Shown: positions 23,795 to 33,158 of the stretch, piece after piece
Position numbering within the stretch: the stretch's first letter is position 1
Layout: each line of letters opens with the position of its first letter
Assembly (NCBI GenBank): GCA_958426775.1
Contig: CATZZP010000004.1
Location: 1 to 64,000, forward strand
Length of the DNA stretch: 64,000 nucleotides
Source: an uncultured Bacillota bacterium
GTDB taxonomy: Bacteria > Bacillota > Clostridia > Lachnospirales > CAG-274
Direction: 5' to 3'
Notes under the pieces: generated by a model
Told to the model about the DNA's origin: nothing
Database searches by the model: none
The model's input: the letters and a program-made list of their open reading frames with translations, nothing else
Program-made: the position numbers and the translations under genes

Positions 23795-24929
23795 ATATAA
23801 AGCTTTCTCCTTTTATTTCGGCTTTAATATCTAAATATTTTGCTACAGTTGCGGCAATATCGGCAAAAGTACTGCGTGTACCTATGTTTTTTACGGGTAA
23901 ATTGCCATAGCCTAAAAGGAAAATATACTCCCTTGAATGGTCGGTGGACTCTGTTGTAGGGTCACAGCCATGGTCGGCGGTTATAAAAAGAATATCCTCT
24001 TTTTTCATGGCGGACATTATTTCAGGCAGCTTACTGTCAAAATATTCTAAAGCAGAGGCAAAGCCTCTTATATCGTTACGATGACCGTAAAGCATATCAG
24101 TATCTACAAGGTTTGTAAATATAAGTCCTCCAAAGTCCTCTTTAATAAACTTAACAGTCTGTTCAATACCCTCTGCATTATTGGTGGTGTGGACAGAACG
24201 GGTTATACCTCTGTTTGCAAATATATCCTCAATTTTACCTACGCAGGCACATTCTAAACCTGCTTTTTTTACATAATCAAGGAGAGTTGGCTTCGGTGGC
24301 TCTAAGGAAAAATCCTTACGTCTTTCGGTACGGGTGTAATTACCCCTTGTGCCTGTAAAAGGTCTTGCTATTACACGTCCTACACTAAGCATTTTACGTG
24401 CAATTTTGCAGTACTCATACAGTGCTTCAACAGGTATTATGTCCTCATGTGCCGCAATCTGAAATACACTGTCGGCAGAGGTGTATACAATAGGACAACC
24501 TGTTTTAATATGCTCATCTCCAAACTCATTTATAATTTTAGTGCCTGAAGCGACGCAGTTGCCTATTATTTTTCTGCCTATAGCCTCTTCAAAGGGAAGT
24601 ATAATATCCTCCCCAAAGCCGTTGGGATAAGTAGGGAAAGGCTTATCAAGCCATACTCCTGCAATCTCCCAATGCCCCGTGGTTGTATCTTTACCTGCGG
24701 AATGCTCTGCAAGTCTGCCGTAAAGTCCCTGCGGATTTTCATCTGCTCCGAAAATATCAGCACCCTCAATATTGCCTAAGCCCAGCTTACACATATTAGG
24801 CAGGGTTAAGTCAGGTATTGCTTTTTTTAGATTGACAAGGGTGTTATTGCCCTTATCTCCGTATTTTTCGGCATCGGGTAATTCACCTATGCCTACACCG
24901 TCAAGTACAATTATAATGGCTTTTTTCAT
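23793..24929 (-). CDS. deoB: Phosphopentomutase
   Basis: Interconverts (deoxy)ribose 1- and 5-phosphates in nucleoside catabolism. 378 residues, alkaline-phosphatase superfamily: LDGVGIGELPDA at 8-19, the phosphorylated-Thr region GKDTTTGHWE near 84-93, and the metal-binding ITADHGCDPTTESTDHSRE near the C-terminus. The ATG overlaps the deoA stop as ATGA. Together with DeoA it feeds deoxyribose from pyrimidine nucleosides into central metabolism. Confidence 0.96.
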   Translation of the reverse strand: MKKAIIIVLDGVGIGELPDAEKYGDKGNNTLVNLKKAIPDLTLPNMCKLGLGNIEGADIFGADENPQGLYGRLAEHSAGKDTTTGHWEIAGVWLDKPFPTYPNGFGEDIILPFEEAIGRKIIGNCVASGTKIINEFGDEHIKTGCPIVYTSADSVFQIAAHEDIIPVEALYEYCKIARKMLSVGRVIARPFTGTRGNYTRTERRKDFSLEPPKPTLLDYVKKAGLECACVGKIEDIFANRGITRSVHTTNNAEGIEQTVKFIKEDFGGLIFTNLVDTDMLYGHRNDIRGFASALEYFDSKLPEIMSAMKKEDILFITADHGCDPTTESTDHSREYIFLLGYGNLPVKNIGTRSTFADIAATVAKYLDIKAEIKGESFI

Positions 24930-26230
24930 TCTATTACCTCCAAAATAGCGGGAAGCGGTTCTGCCTTAGCTTGAGATATTTTGATAGCGGAGCTTATAAT
25001 ATCAGCGGCAAGCTTACATTTGTCAAGACATGAGGAATGAATTTCCGCTATTACATCCCCCTTATTAATATAGTCACCTATGGTCTTATACATTACTATA
25101 CCTGCACTAAGGTCAACAGGTGCGTCCTTTACCTCACGTCCTGCACCTGTTGCAACACTTGCCCTGCCTATTTCGGCAGTGTTTATTGAGGTGATATAAC
25201 CCTCTTTATCTGCCCTAAGCTCATATTTTTCCTTAGGTTGAGGAAAAAGGCTGTAATTATCTATAACATCAGGGTTTCCACCCTGTGCTGTAATAAGCTC
25301 CTTGAATTTTTCAAGCCCCTTGCTGTTTTCAATGTTTTGGTTAAGCATTTTAAGTGCCTTTTCTCTGTCAGAGGCAAGGTCACCTAAAACAAGCATTTTT
25401 GCACCAAGCTCCAAGGCAATATCTTTCAGCCTGCCCTTACAATTATTTTTTAGTATATCAATAGCTTCAATTACTTCAAGGCTGTTGCCTATATACATAC
25501 CGAGAGGTCTGTCCATAGGTGTTATAAGAGCAACGGTTTTTTTGCCTGCGGACTTGCCTATATTAACCATGGTTCGGGCAAGAGCCTCAGCATCATCTAA
25601 ATTTTTCATAAATGCACCGTTACCGCATTTTACATCAAGTACAATAGCATCAGAGCCTGCCGCAAGTTTTTTACTCATTATACTTGCGGCAATAAGGGGT
25701 ATGCTTTCAACAGTGCCTGTTACATCACGCAGAGCATACAGCCTTTTATCGGCAGGAGCAAGGTCTGCGGTCTGTCCCATAATGGCAATATTGATTTTAT
25801 TAACCTGCTCAATTGCCTGTCTGTCTGTTAAGGCTACGTTAAAGCCCGGGATAGCCTCCAGCTTATCTAAGGTACCTCCTGTATGCCCCAAGCCTCTTCC
25901 CGACATTTTTATTACCTTAAGTCCCAGTGAAGCGGTAAGTGGTGCAAGCACAAGGGTGGTTGTGTCTGCAACTCCCCCTGTGCTGTGCTTGTCAACCGTA
26001 ATGCCCTTTATCTCAGATAAATCAAGTATACTGCCAGACCTTGTCATGGACAAGGTTAAATCGGCAGTTTCTCTGTCATTAAGGGATTTTATGCACATAG
26101 CCATAAGCATTGCAGATATCTGATAATCGGGTATACTGCCGTCGGTAACACCCTTTACAAAAAAATCAATTTCGCTTTTTGTAAGCTCATCTCCGTTACG
26201 CTTTTTTATAATTAAATCAACAAAGCTCAT
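24926..26230 (-). CDS. deoA: Pyrimidine-nucleoside / thymidine phosphorylase
   Basis: Splits thymidine, uridine or deoxyuridine with phosphate. 434 residues, full length. Visible are the phosphate-binding signature DKHSTGGVADTTTLVL near 81-96, SGRGLGHTGGTLDKLE and ALRDVTGTVESIPLIAAS. Firmicute enzymes of this length are usually the broad-specificity Pdp type, so the symbol pdp would also fit. AAAGGAGGG precedes the ATG. First gene of deoA-deoB. Confidence 0.93.
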   Translation of the reverse strand: MSFVDLIIKKRNGDELTKSEIDFFVKGVTDGSIPDYQISAMLMAMCIKSLNDRETADLTLSMTRSGSILDLSEIKGITVDKHSTGGVADTTTLVLAPLTASLGLKVIKMSGRGLGHTGGTLDKLEAIPGFNVALTDRQAIEQVNKINIAIMGQTADLAPADKRLYALRDVTGTVESIPLIAASIMSKKLAAGSDAIVLDVKCGNGAFMKNLDDAEALARTMVNIGKSAGKKTVALITPMDRPLGMYIGNSLEVIEAIDILKNNCKGRLKDIALELGAKMLVLGDLASDREKALKMLNQNIENSKGLEKFKELITAQGGNPDVIDNYSLFPQPKEKYELRADKEGYITSINTAEIGRASVATGAGREVKDAPVDLSAGIVMYKTIGDYINKGDVIAEIHSSCLDKCKLAADIISSAIKISQAKAEPLPAILEVIE

Positions 26231-26250
26231 AAAATCCCTCCTTTTATACC

Positions 26251-28245
26251 TTAGTCAGAGGTCAGCATATTGTAAAGAGCAACTGCCGCCTCAGCTCTTG
26301 TAACTGTTTTTTCACCGTTAAAGTTGTTTTCATTATCTCCGCCTAAAATACCCATACCTGTTACCATAGCAACTGCAGGCACATAGTCCTTTTTGATTTC
26401 GTCATTAAAGTCTATAGGTGCAAACATATCAGGATAAGCCTTAAGCTTATCTAAATTATAGTAAGACATAATATATTCCGCAAGCTCATAGCGTGTTAAG
26501 GTCTTTTTAAGCTCCTCTTCATTATCCTCATAATCAATGTAATAAGGTTTTATTGAATAATTGTTATAGAAGCTGTCAAGCTCACCCTTTGTTATAGGCT
26601 GGTCGGGGCGGAACATAGAGTCATTAATCTGATATCCGTTGTTGAAAAGGGTTGTAACATAGGTTTCGCACCAATGTCCCTTAACATCGCTTATACCTAT
26701 TTCATCAATTGTTTCAACAGGCTTGCCTCTGTAGTCAAGCCTTGTTTGGGAAGAGCTGTCCATTAAACCGCCGTCCTCAAAGCAGTAAACCAGCTCAACA
26801 TTATAGCTTTCATCAACATTATAGGTAAGGTCAAAGTCAAAAGCCTTTTCAAGAGCTGATATTGCATTATCACTTTCAAGCACATTTTTAGGCTGAGGGA
26901 ATTCAAGCTTATCATCAAAATTATTTCTGTAGCTTGTAACTAAGCCCTCAGAGTTAATAGTAAAGAGAAGCTGCTGATTATTGCATTTGTAGCCGTTCTC
27001 AACTCTTGACATGGTAACATAGCTCATACCGTTATAGCTGCGTACTGAATACCTGTCTGAGTTAAGCTCAGGCTCAGCAGTACGCTTTAAATCCTCAGGT
27101 GCAAGCTCCTCAGCAAGCTTTAAGGCTGTATTTTTTGCCTCCTCATTTGAAACAGGCTCAGCATCTTTGTCATAATTATTTTCATAATAGGAGAAAGAAA
27201 TTACCTTTCCTGTTTTAGCGTCTAAGGTGGCATGGGAATTATCACCGTCAATATTTATAAAGTATTTTTCGTTATAGCTGTTCTTGGAAATATCAGAGGT
27301 TTTATAGTTTATATTTTTAGCTACAGGGAAAAATCCCTTTATAATTTCCTCAGCTCTTTCCTTTGTAATAAGCCCTGTCGCTTCTTTAATTGCCTTCAGT
27401 TCTTCGGGAGTAAAGCCTGCTCCGGAGCTGTTGGCATATTCTGTTGCTGTGGCATCCTCACTTTCCGCTCCTGACTTTGCATTTATTGTGTTAAAGTAAT
27501 AGTATACCTCTGTCAGCTCACCCGTAAAGGCATTTACAGCTTTATGTGTATTGTTTACGGAAAAGGCAAGAAAGGCATTTTTTGTGATTTCCCTGTCCTT
27601 ATACTGGGTATAAGTATAATATTCAGGTTCAGGTGCTTTGTTATCAAAGAAAAGCCTCATTGCCTTGTTGCTGTCAATTATACCCTGAGGTGATGGATAT
27701 TTAAGCTCGGCAAATTCCTTGCCTACGCCCTCAAAGCTTGTTACCTTGCCTGTGTCAGGGTCAACGGAAACAGAGGCTCTTGCGTTTGATACAGGTATGT
27801 TGTTCATATAAAGCCTGTAGCTGAAATAATGAGAATTACGACTTGTACTTTTGTTATCAAGCCTGAGCATAGAAGCATTGTTACCGTATACGACCTTTAA
27901 AAACTCCTCAGCCTTTTTCTGAGTTTGCTCTGTGGTGTAGTTGGCAAGCCCCTTTTTTTCTTCTTCCTCATATAAATACTCATTATAGCTTAAAAGACAA
28001 CCGTCCTTATCAAGGCTGACATATGTGTCGCCCTTATCATCAGACCAGCTAAGATTAATAATAGTGTTGCCGTTTTCCCCTTCTCTTATACTGTAGTCTA
28101 TATCGGTACGACCTTCAGGTACGGTTATGTAATTTTTTGCAGCCTCAATCGCATCTGCAAGCCCTTTGTCATCAGACGATTGGGCATAAATAACAGACGA
28201 AAAGGTTAAAATTGTTGCAAGCATTAAAGCAAAACATCTTTTCAT
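26251..28245 (-). CDS. Secreted YcdB/YcdC-repeat protein with SLH domains
   Basis: 664 residues from the ATG at 28245 (GGGAGG upstream). A signal peptide covers 1-22 (ending VIYAQ). The central 450 residues contain repeated YcdB/YcdC-type (PepSY-like) modules with the pattern 'A..L.F..KAPEPEYY', 'LDAKTGKVISFSY' and 'VSVDPDTGKVTSFEG'. The C-terminus has S-layer homology segments (DVKGHWCETYVTTLFNNGY; MFRPDQPITKGEL; EKTVTRAEAAVALYNML), predicting non-covalent anchoring to wall polymers. The function of YcdB proteins is unknown; PepSY modules often inhibit proteases. Confidence 0.85.
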   Translation of the reverse strand: MKRCFALMLATILTFSSVIYAQSSDDKGLADAIEAAKNYITVPEGRTDIDYSIREGENGNTIINLSWSDDKGDTYVSLDKDGCLLSYNEYLYEEEEKKGLANYTTEQTQKKAEEFLKVVYGNNASMLRLDNKSTSRNSHYFSYRLYMNNIPVSNARASVSVDPDTGKVTSFEGVGKEFAELKYPSPQGIIDSNKAMRLFFDNKAPEPEYYTYTQYKDREITKNAFLAFSVNNTHKAVNAFTGELTEVYYYFNTINAKSGAESEDATATEYANSSGAGFTPEELKAIKEATGLITKERAEEIIKGFFPVAKNINYKTSDISKNSYNEKYFINIDGDNSHATLDAKTGKVISFSYYENNYDKDAEPVSNEEAKNTALKLAEELAPEDLKRTAEPELNSDRYSVRSYNGMSYVTMSRVENGYKCNNQQLLFTINSEGLVTSYRNNFDDKLEFPQPKNVLESDNAISALEKAFDFDLTYNVDESYNVELVYCFEDGGLMDSSSQTRLDYRGKPVETIDEIGISDVKGHWCETYVTTLFNNGYQINDSMFRPDQPITKGELDSFYNNYSIKPYYIDYEDNEEELKKTLTRYELAEYIMSYYNLDKLKAYPDMFAPIDFNDEIKKDYVPAVAMVTGMGILGGDNENNFNGEKTVTRAEAAVALYNMLTSD

Positions 28246-28314
28246 ATAAAAGACCTCCCTTAAAATTGTATTGTACTTATATAGACGTATCAAATTCCAA
28301 AATGTTCCGTTAAA

Positions 28315-29115
28315 TTACAGAGAAATTTGTTTTCCGGGAGGAATGTGTACGGGAATAGTGTCTACAGATATAATAAGCTCCGTGGCAGTGGGGTTATAAA
28401 CCATGGATAAATCAGCAGAAAAGCGTAGCTGCTTAAGTGCGTTCATATAGTCTGTAATTTCAATGTTGGTAGCGTACCATATATCCTCTCTGTCGCTCAT
28501 CATTGAGCAAAATTTCTCTATTAAGTCCCAGTTGTTGTCCTTGTCAAATTCGTTGGCATGACCCCATACATACATAAGATGAGGACGGTTTTTATAAGGC
28601 ATTTCAAGAAATTTCTTGCCTAATTCAAGGAGATTTTGCTTGTGGTGACAGGTACCCCTCCAACGCATAAAGTCATCAGGCATAGAAAAACCCCCTGTTG
28701 TTTCAACCACACGGCAGTATTCAATACCGCAGGCTTTTAAAATGCTGATGGTTTCGTCTGTATATAAGCCGTTAGGATAGGACATACCTCTTACAGGATA
28801 GCCTGCAAGATTTTCAAGGGCAAGCCTGTCCTTCATAGTTTCGGCAATTACCATTTCTCTGGGAGTAATGCCCAGGGACTGATGTGTATAGCCGTGGGCT
28901 GATATTTCATGGTTTTTGTAAAGCTCCCTTACTTCATCGGAAGCGATACGGTCAAGGCTTGTGTTATCAAGGTAGCCTGCATTAATGTGAAAGGTGCCTC
29001 TTATGCCGTATTTGTTGAATATTTCCACAAGTCTTCTGTCCGGTGTTTTGCCGTCATCATAGCTCATGGTAAGTATTTTTTGAGTTTCTCCGGGAAACAT
29101 ATTAAAGTTAATCAA
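28315..29115 (-). CDS. Polysaccharide deacetylase family protein (cytoplasmic)
   Basis: A NodB-fold hydrolase of 266 residues. The metal and catalytic motifs are MSYDDGKTPDRRL (paired Asp near 17-18) and the His motif HGYTHQSL; RGTFHINAGYL and YPNGLY are also conserved. There is no signal peptide, so it acts inside the cell, as in the group resembling NodB-like sugar or amide hydrolases of gut Firmicutes. The start is a TTG at 29115, with GGAGGG six bases upstream; the first ATG is five codons later. Its promoter at 29141-29169 is intact although a phage gene fragment now ends inside this region. Confidence 0.85.
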   Translation of the reverse strand: MINFNMFPGETQKILTMSYDDGKTPDRRLVEIFNKYGIRGTFHINAGYLDNTSLDRIASDEVRELYKNHEISAHGYTHQSLGITPREMVIAETMKDRLALENLAGYPVRGMSYPNGLYTDETISILKACGIEYCRVVETTGGFSMPDDFMRWRGTCHHKQNLLELGKKFLEMPYKNRPHLMYVWGHANEFDKDNNWDLIEKFCSMMSDREDIWYATNIEITDYMNALKQLRFSADLSMVYNPTATELIISVDTIPVHIPPGKQISL

Positions 29116-32100
29116 AATAATCCCTCCTTTGTATGGTTCTATTATACACCCTATAGTTTTTTTTATCAATATCCGTATATTGATTGTCAAGAGCCTTTTC
29201 AGCATCTAACCACATAGCAGAAGTGATTTCGTCAAATGGCACATCTGCCAGATTTGGTGCTGATTGAAGCAGAAGTGAGGTGATTTCAGCTGTAGCTTCT
29301 CCCCTAAGCCTTGCTGTGTCAGAACCTAAGACTTTACGGAAGTTAGCTCCTCTTTCTGCTATAGCTGTTTTTAGAGCCTCTGCCGTAGCAAAGTCTTGTG
29401 CTTCAAGAGCGTTTGCGTATTGCTCTTGTAACTGTTCTAACTCTTTGCTATAAGTATCTGCATATGACTGAATGTCCTCTATTCTACCCGGTAGGTAATC
29501 ATAGATGTTGTTGTTGGAGATAAGTGGCTGGTAGTTATTAGCCCCAATGTCATTATCTGCATTGTTATCGACCTTATCAATATTATCTATTTTGGTATTT
29601 GTGCCTTTAAGGGCAGAAAGATAATCATTTACCTGTTTCTCGATTTCATCCTGCTGTTTCCAAGTTTCTTGAGCCTTCTTAATGGTATTCAACCCTGCTG
29701 TAGGAATTTCAACTCCACGAACTGCGGCTGCATTCCTAATCGCCTCTGCGGTATCATGGGCAGTTGCTTTAGTTTTTGCTATTGTTTGCAAGGTGTGTTC
29801 TGCTTCAGCAATAGCCGCCTCATTTTCAGCTCTCATTTTATCTTTGAGAGCTTCTATGTTGAGTTTAATTCCACCCTCAGAATAAACCAAAGCCTCCCTG
29901 TAATCCTTGTTTTGCTCAACCAAAGCCTTAGCTGTAGAAGCACTAATATATCCTGTTTCAGCCTGTTCTTCCATAGCGGAGGAAACAGTCTTTATCCTGC
30001 TCTCAAGACTATCTAAAACTGAAAGATATTCCTCTGCACTATCAACCAACCCGTCAAATGGATTGTCTGTAGAGTTTTCAATGTTAAACATTTCGGCAAA
30101 AGCGTCTTTTGTAAGAGTGACAGCTTCGCCTAGAGAGTTGGTATAACTTAAAAATGCATCAGTGTCTTCACTATTAGTTACTTCATTGCTTACTTTGTCT
30201 ATAATAGAGGTTAATCCGCTTACATTTAATGAACCCTGCACCCGATTAAGTTCTTCAATTAATTTAAGTTTAATATTATCAGATAATACTTTGATTTTAT
30301 CCTGAACTTCTTTAGGTAATTCATTAGAATTTTCCCCTACCTTAGAAAAAATCATATCGCTTAAATCTGAATCTATACGATTTTGTACTAAACCAAATTC
30401 ATTTAAAATGTTAATAAGGTCAGACAATTCTAATCCGTATGCATTGGCAGATTGAGTCAGTTTATCAATACTTTTCTGTTGTTCCTCTGTAGCTTGTCCA
30501 GAAGCTTCTAAAGATACAATTTCTTCTATTGATAAATCTTGTAATCCTGACAGAGCTTCTTTTATTTGTGCCGACAAACCGGAATTTGGATCTTTGTACG
30601 CAGATATAAAATCTGATTTATTAACATCAAGAATGATGTCTGGATAAAGAGTCAATACAAAATCTGATATGTATTGTTCCCCATTTTCGTTAGCAACATC
30701 TGTCAAAGCCTGTATGCTGTTTACTAAGGATTGTTTTGCGTTCTCAACCGCAGTTTCATCACCTTGTGTACGTGCATTTTCCAGTTTAGCTCTGTCATTT
30801 AAAATCTGTGCATATTGTCCTGAATATTCGGATTCATACGCCAAATAACCTTCCATATATGTTTGGTAGGTGTCTTGGTGTGTTTCTATATCCTCCTCAA
30901 TTGCACTGATTTGCTTTGCAATATAATTGGTATAGTTGAGAATTTCAGTATTTTCAACATCAGAAAAAGTTTTCTTTAATTCTTCCTCTAATTCTGCTTT
31001 GAAATTTTGTAAAATTTTAAGACGTTCAGCAGGAGTGCCAACCGCCCTATAGGCAATTGCATTATGAGTTGTATCGGTAACAACCCTTTCTAATCCATTG
31101 GTATCAGCCAATTTATCCAAAATATCGGTAATATCAGTATCATTAAAAATACGCTGGTATCGAGTATTGGTCGGAAGAATAGAGGTTTTCCTTACGGTTT
31201 CCATATACTCCTTGGCTTTATCAATGGCATTTACACCAAAGATAGTAGCCCCCTGAATATCGGTGACCCAATCTTTCCATGCTTTCTTTTGCAGGTTATC
31301 AAGAGCGTTTGCTTGCCCGTTAATAGCATCTGTTACAGTATTGATTGCACCTGCTTCTGAACCGTATTTCTCAATTAACTCATCTTGAATAGCATACAAA
31401 TCTTGGCGTTTTTGGGTAGCCTCTTCAACAGAAAGATTTTGGTCTGCTAAAGCCTCGTGTATTTCGTTTATTCTGTTCTTGTAAGCCTCTAACTCATCAT
31501 TCTGCTCATTAAGAGCTTGTGCTGACTCATTAGCTTTTTCATACATTTCCTCAAATGATTCGGCTATTTTAAATGGAATAGTGATAAGCTCGGATATTGC
31601 CCACACTGCCAACATATTTCCGGCAATAGACAATCCCTTCATTGCAACGTTAGCAGCTTTAGCACTTAATGTCTGCTGTTTTAATGCTGCGTTGTGAGCA
31701 ATAGCGGAATCACGGGCTTTTTTGTTGGCGTTTTTTACATCATCAACAGACGATTCAAGAACATTGTTTGCTCTTGCATAATCAATAAGATATTTTCTAC
31801 CATCTTTGTATTTCTCGTTATAATCATCCCATGAACCTTTGGTTTCATTTATCTTATTTTGTATATTTTGAAGATTTTCTAATTCTCGTCTTGCTAAATC
31901 CGTATCAAGTTCAGGAATATATGTATCAATATTGTCTTTAGTGACAATTTCACCTAAACCATTTCTTTTCCATTTATCTTCTTCAGAAACAGTAAAAGCC
32001 GTTTTCAAAGCACTTGTAAACTTATTAACAGAACCTTCAGCTTCTTTAAAAGATTTAGATATCTGTTGCCCCCATTCTGCAAAACTTCTCTTACTAAATC

Positions 32101-32152
32101 CTATTTTATTTAAAATACCATCTAAATCATTGTTGAATGTTTTAAATATCAT
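29108..32152 (-). CDS. Phage tail tape-measure-like protein, 3' truncated and fused to host sequence
   Basis: About 1,014 residues from MIFKTFNNDL. It is rich in Ala, Glu, Asn and Gln, with long predicted coiled coils (about 200-300 and 420-470), one hydrophobic helix near 165-190 (NVAMKGLSIAGNMLAVWAIS) and an N-terminal 'FNNDLDGILNKIGFSKRSF' segment seen in gut-phage tape-measure proteins. The last ~18 codons overlap the deacetylase promoter and its ribosome-binding region, so the native phage C-terminus is missing. No head, portal or lysis genes are nearby, so this is an orphan. No good ribosome binding site is seen. The tape-measure call is inferred from size and composition. Confidence 0.65.
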   Translation of the reverse strand: MIFKTFNNDLDGILNKIGFSKRSFAEWGQQISKSFKEAEGSVNKFTSALKTAFTVSEEDKWKRNGLGEIVTKDNIDTYIPELDTDLARRELENLQNIQNKINETKGSWDDYNEKYKDGRKYLIDYARANNVLESSVDDVKNANKKARDSAIAHNAALKQQTLSAKAANVAMKGLSIAGNMLAVWAISELITIPFKIAESFEEMYEKANESAQALNEQNDELEAYKNRINEIHEALADQNLSVEEATQKRQDLYAIQDELIEKYGSEAGAINTVTDAINGQANALDNLQKKAWKDWVTDIQGATIFGVNAIDKAKEYMETVRKTSILPTNTRYQRIFNDTDITDILDKLADTNGLERVVTDTTHNAIAYRAVGTPAERLKILQNFKAELEEELKKTFSDVENTEILNYTNYIAKQISAIEEDIETHQDTYQTYMEGYLAYESEYSGQYAQILNDRAKLENARTQGDETAVENAKQSLVNSIQALTDVANENGEQYISDFVLTLYPDIILDVNKSDFISAYKDPNSGLSAQIKEALSGLQDLSIEEIVSLEASGQATEEQQKSIDKLTQSANAYGLELSDLINILNEFGLVQNRIDSDLSDMIFSKVGENSNELPKEVQDKIKVLSDNIKLKLIEELNRVQGSLNVSGLTSIIDKVSNEVTNSEDTDAFLSYTNSLGEAVTLTKDAFAEMFNIENSTDNPFDGLVDSAEEYLSVLDSLESRIKTVSSAMEEQAETGYISASTAKALVEQNKDYREALVYSEGGIKLNIEALKDKMRAENEAAIAEAEHTLQTIAKTKATAHDTAEAIRNAAAVRGVEIPTAGLNTIKKAQETWKQQDEIEKQVNDYLSALKGTNTKIDNIDKVDNNADNDIGANNYQPLISNNNIYDYLPGRIEDIQSYADTYSKELEQLQEQYANALEAQDFATAEALKTAIAERGANFRKVLGSDTARLRGEATAEITSLLLQSAPNLADVPFDEITSAMWLDAEKALDNQYTDIDKKNYRVYNRTIQRRDYFD
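29141..29169 (-). promoter_or_regulatory. Sigma-A promoter of the deacetylase gene
   Basis: On the minus strand TTGATA (29169-29164) and TATAAT (29146-29141) with a 17-base spacer. It lies within the last codons of the tape-measure-like ORF, showing that those codons are host intergenic sequence. Confidence 0.75.
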
Positions 32153-32200
32153 ACTATAATTTTGTGATATGTGGAGTATCACTAAGCATTGTGGAGATGC

Positions 32201-32229
32201 TTGATATTTTCATAAAATTGTGATAATAT
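32201..32229 (+). promoter_or_regulatory. Sigma-A promoter of the zinc-ribbon mini-genes
   Basis: TTGATA at 32201-32206 and TAATAT at 32224-32229 with a 17-base spacer. AAGGAG follows shortly before the first start codon at 32256. Confidence 0.65.
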
Positions 32230-32255
32230 TAAAATAAAAAAAGGAGTAATATTAA

Positions 32256-32519
32256 ATGTTCAAATTTTGTAAAAAATGCGGAGATATAAAAATGTGTTTG
32301 CATGATTATGAAATAAAAAATAACAAATGTGCTTATTGTCAAGGAGAATTAGTTCTTGTTCCGACAAATTATATTGCAGAAGGTGACATACCTACAGACA
32401 AGGAAACAGATGAAATAAGAATCATTTTAATAGAAGAACTTGCCAAGTCAGAATTTGACCAATCTGCCTATAATAAACGGATAGAGCGTGAAAACCAAGA
32501 TGAAAGAGTTTGGCAATGA
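32256..32519 (+). CDS. Small cysteine-rich phage-associated protein
   Basis: 87 residues. The N-terminal half carries two zinc-ribbon-like pairs (CKKC near 4-7 with C14, and C25/C28 in NKCAYCQGEL); the C-terminal half is acidic and helical (DEIRIILIEELAKSEFDQ). Function unknown. AAGGAG lies about ten bases before the ATG. Its stop overlaps the next start (ATGA). It is divergent from the tape-measure-like gene and has its own promoter. Confidence 0.65.
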   Translation: MFKFCKKCGDIKMCLHDYEIKNNKCAYCQGELVLVPTNYIAEGDIPTDKETDEIRIILIEELAKSEFDQSAYNKRIERENQDERVWQ

Positions 32520-32692
32520 TTTCATCTGAACAAAAAGAGAGTAATAATGTTCCTAAATGTCCTAGTTGCGGTTCTACTAATGTTTCCAAAATAGGAGTGG
32601 TGAATAGAGTAATATCAACTCATTTTCTTGGTTTGGCTAGTAGTAAAATTGGGAAGACACATAAGTGTAATAATTGTGGAACGACTTGGTAA
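32516..32692 (+). CDS. Zinc-ribbon mini-protein
   Basis: 58 residues with two CxxC pairs, CPSCGSTNVSKIG near 15-27 and CNNCGTTW at the C-terminus, separated by a hydrophobic middle (THFLGLASSKIG). Proteins of this type are common in phages and mobile elements of Firmicutes; their function is unknown. The ATG at 32516 overlaps the upstream TGA; a TTG two codons earlier is the alternative. Confidence 0.65.
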   Translation: MISSEQKESNNVPKCPSCGSTNVSKIGVVNRVISTHFLGLASSKIGKTHKCNNCGTTW

Positions 32693-32701
32693 GTGAATGC
32701 T

Positions 32702-32839
32702 ATGTATCGAAAAAAGTTTCATAATAATAATGCAAAAGGTAACAATTTTTGGTTTTGGTTTTTATTACTTATTGGTATCACCTGTGTTCCATATATCACT
32801 ATACCGATAATTATATTATGGTTATTGTTTAGCGATTAG
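32702..32839 (+). CDS. Small membrane protein (45 residues)
   Basis: Begins MYRKKFHNNNAKGN and continues with one long or two short hydrophobic stretches (NFWFWFLLLIGITCVPYITI and PIIILWLLF). It follows the zinc-ribbon mini-gene by nine bases with only a weak ribosome binding site (GGTAAGTG). Probably the third gene of the mini-operon, but unverified. Confidence 0.45.
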   Translation: MYRKKFHNNNAKGNNFWFWFLLLIGITCVPYITIPIIILWLLFSD

Positions 32840-32882
32840 TTATTAGAAACCAAATCATAATAAATCACATCCTTTCTGATAA

Positions 32883-33158
32883 TCACCAATTATTGCTCAT
32901 ACTTAGTGTGTCAATGTTGCAACCAAGCAAATATTGTAAAACGTATTCAGCATTATCTACAAGAACTGTGTCTGTTTCGCCTTGTCTATAATTGTTAATA
33001 GAAATAGGTGTGGGAATATTTAAATTTAAATCCTTTGCAATGTCATTGATATAGGATATACTCGTATCCATGCAAAGAATAGGAATTTGTTTTTGAGCAG
33101 ACAACTTAACCAATTCAGTTGTTTTGCCTGTATTACGTTGAAGCGATTTTCTGATTAC
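32883..33158 (-). pseudogene. P-loop phage protein lacking a standard start codon
   Basis: Directly after a TAG at 33161-33159 the same frame reads VIRKSLQRNTGKTTELVKLS and continues to SMSNNW. It has a Walker A-like QRNTGKTT, a CMDTS strand and the late motif VLVDNAEYVLQYLL. This matches small P-loop proteins of about 90 residues common in Firmicute phages. No ATG/GTG/TTG exists at the expected N-terminus; the first TTG (33113) lies after the P-loop. It is probably fused to the upstream gene fragment by a deletion. Confidence 0.5.

Noticed and set aside
25302..26123. 273-codon plus-strand open frame opposite deoA
   Set aside because: It is the antisense shadow of a fully conserved phosphorylase gene, with no ribosome binding site and Ser/Leu-rich low-information sequence.
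29108..29205. Reading the tape-measure gene's last residues as a native C-terminus
   Set aside because: They coincide with the deacetylase promoter and ribosome binding region, so they are host sequence.
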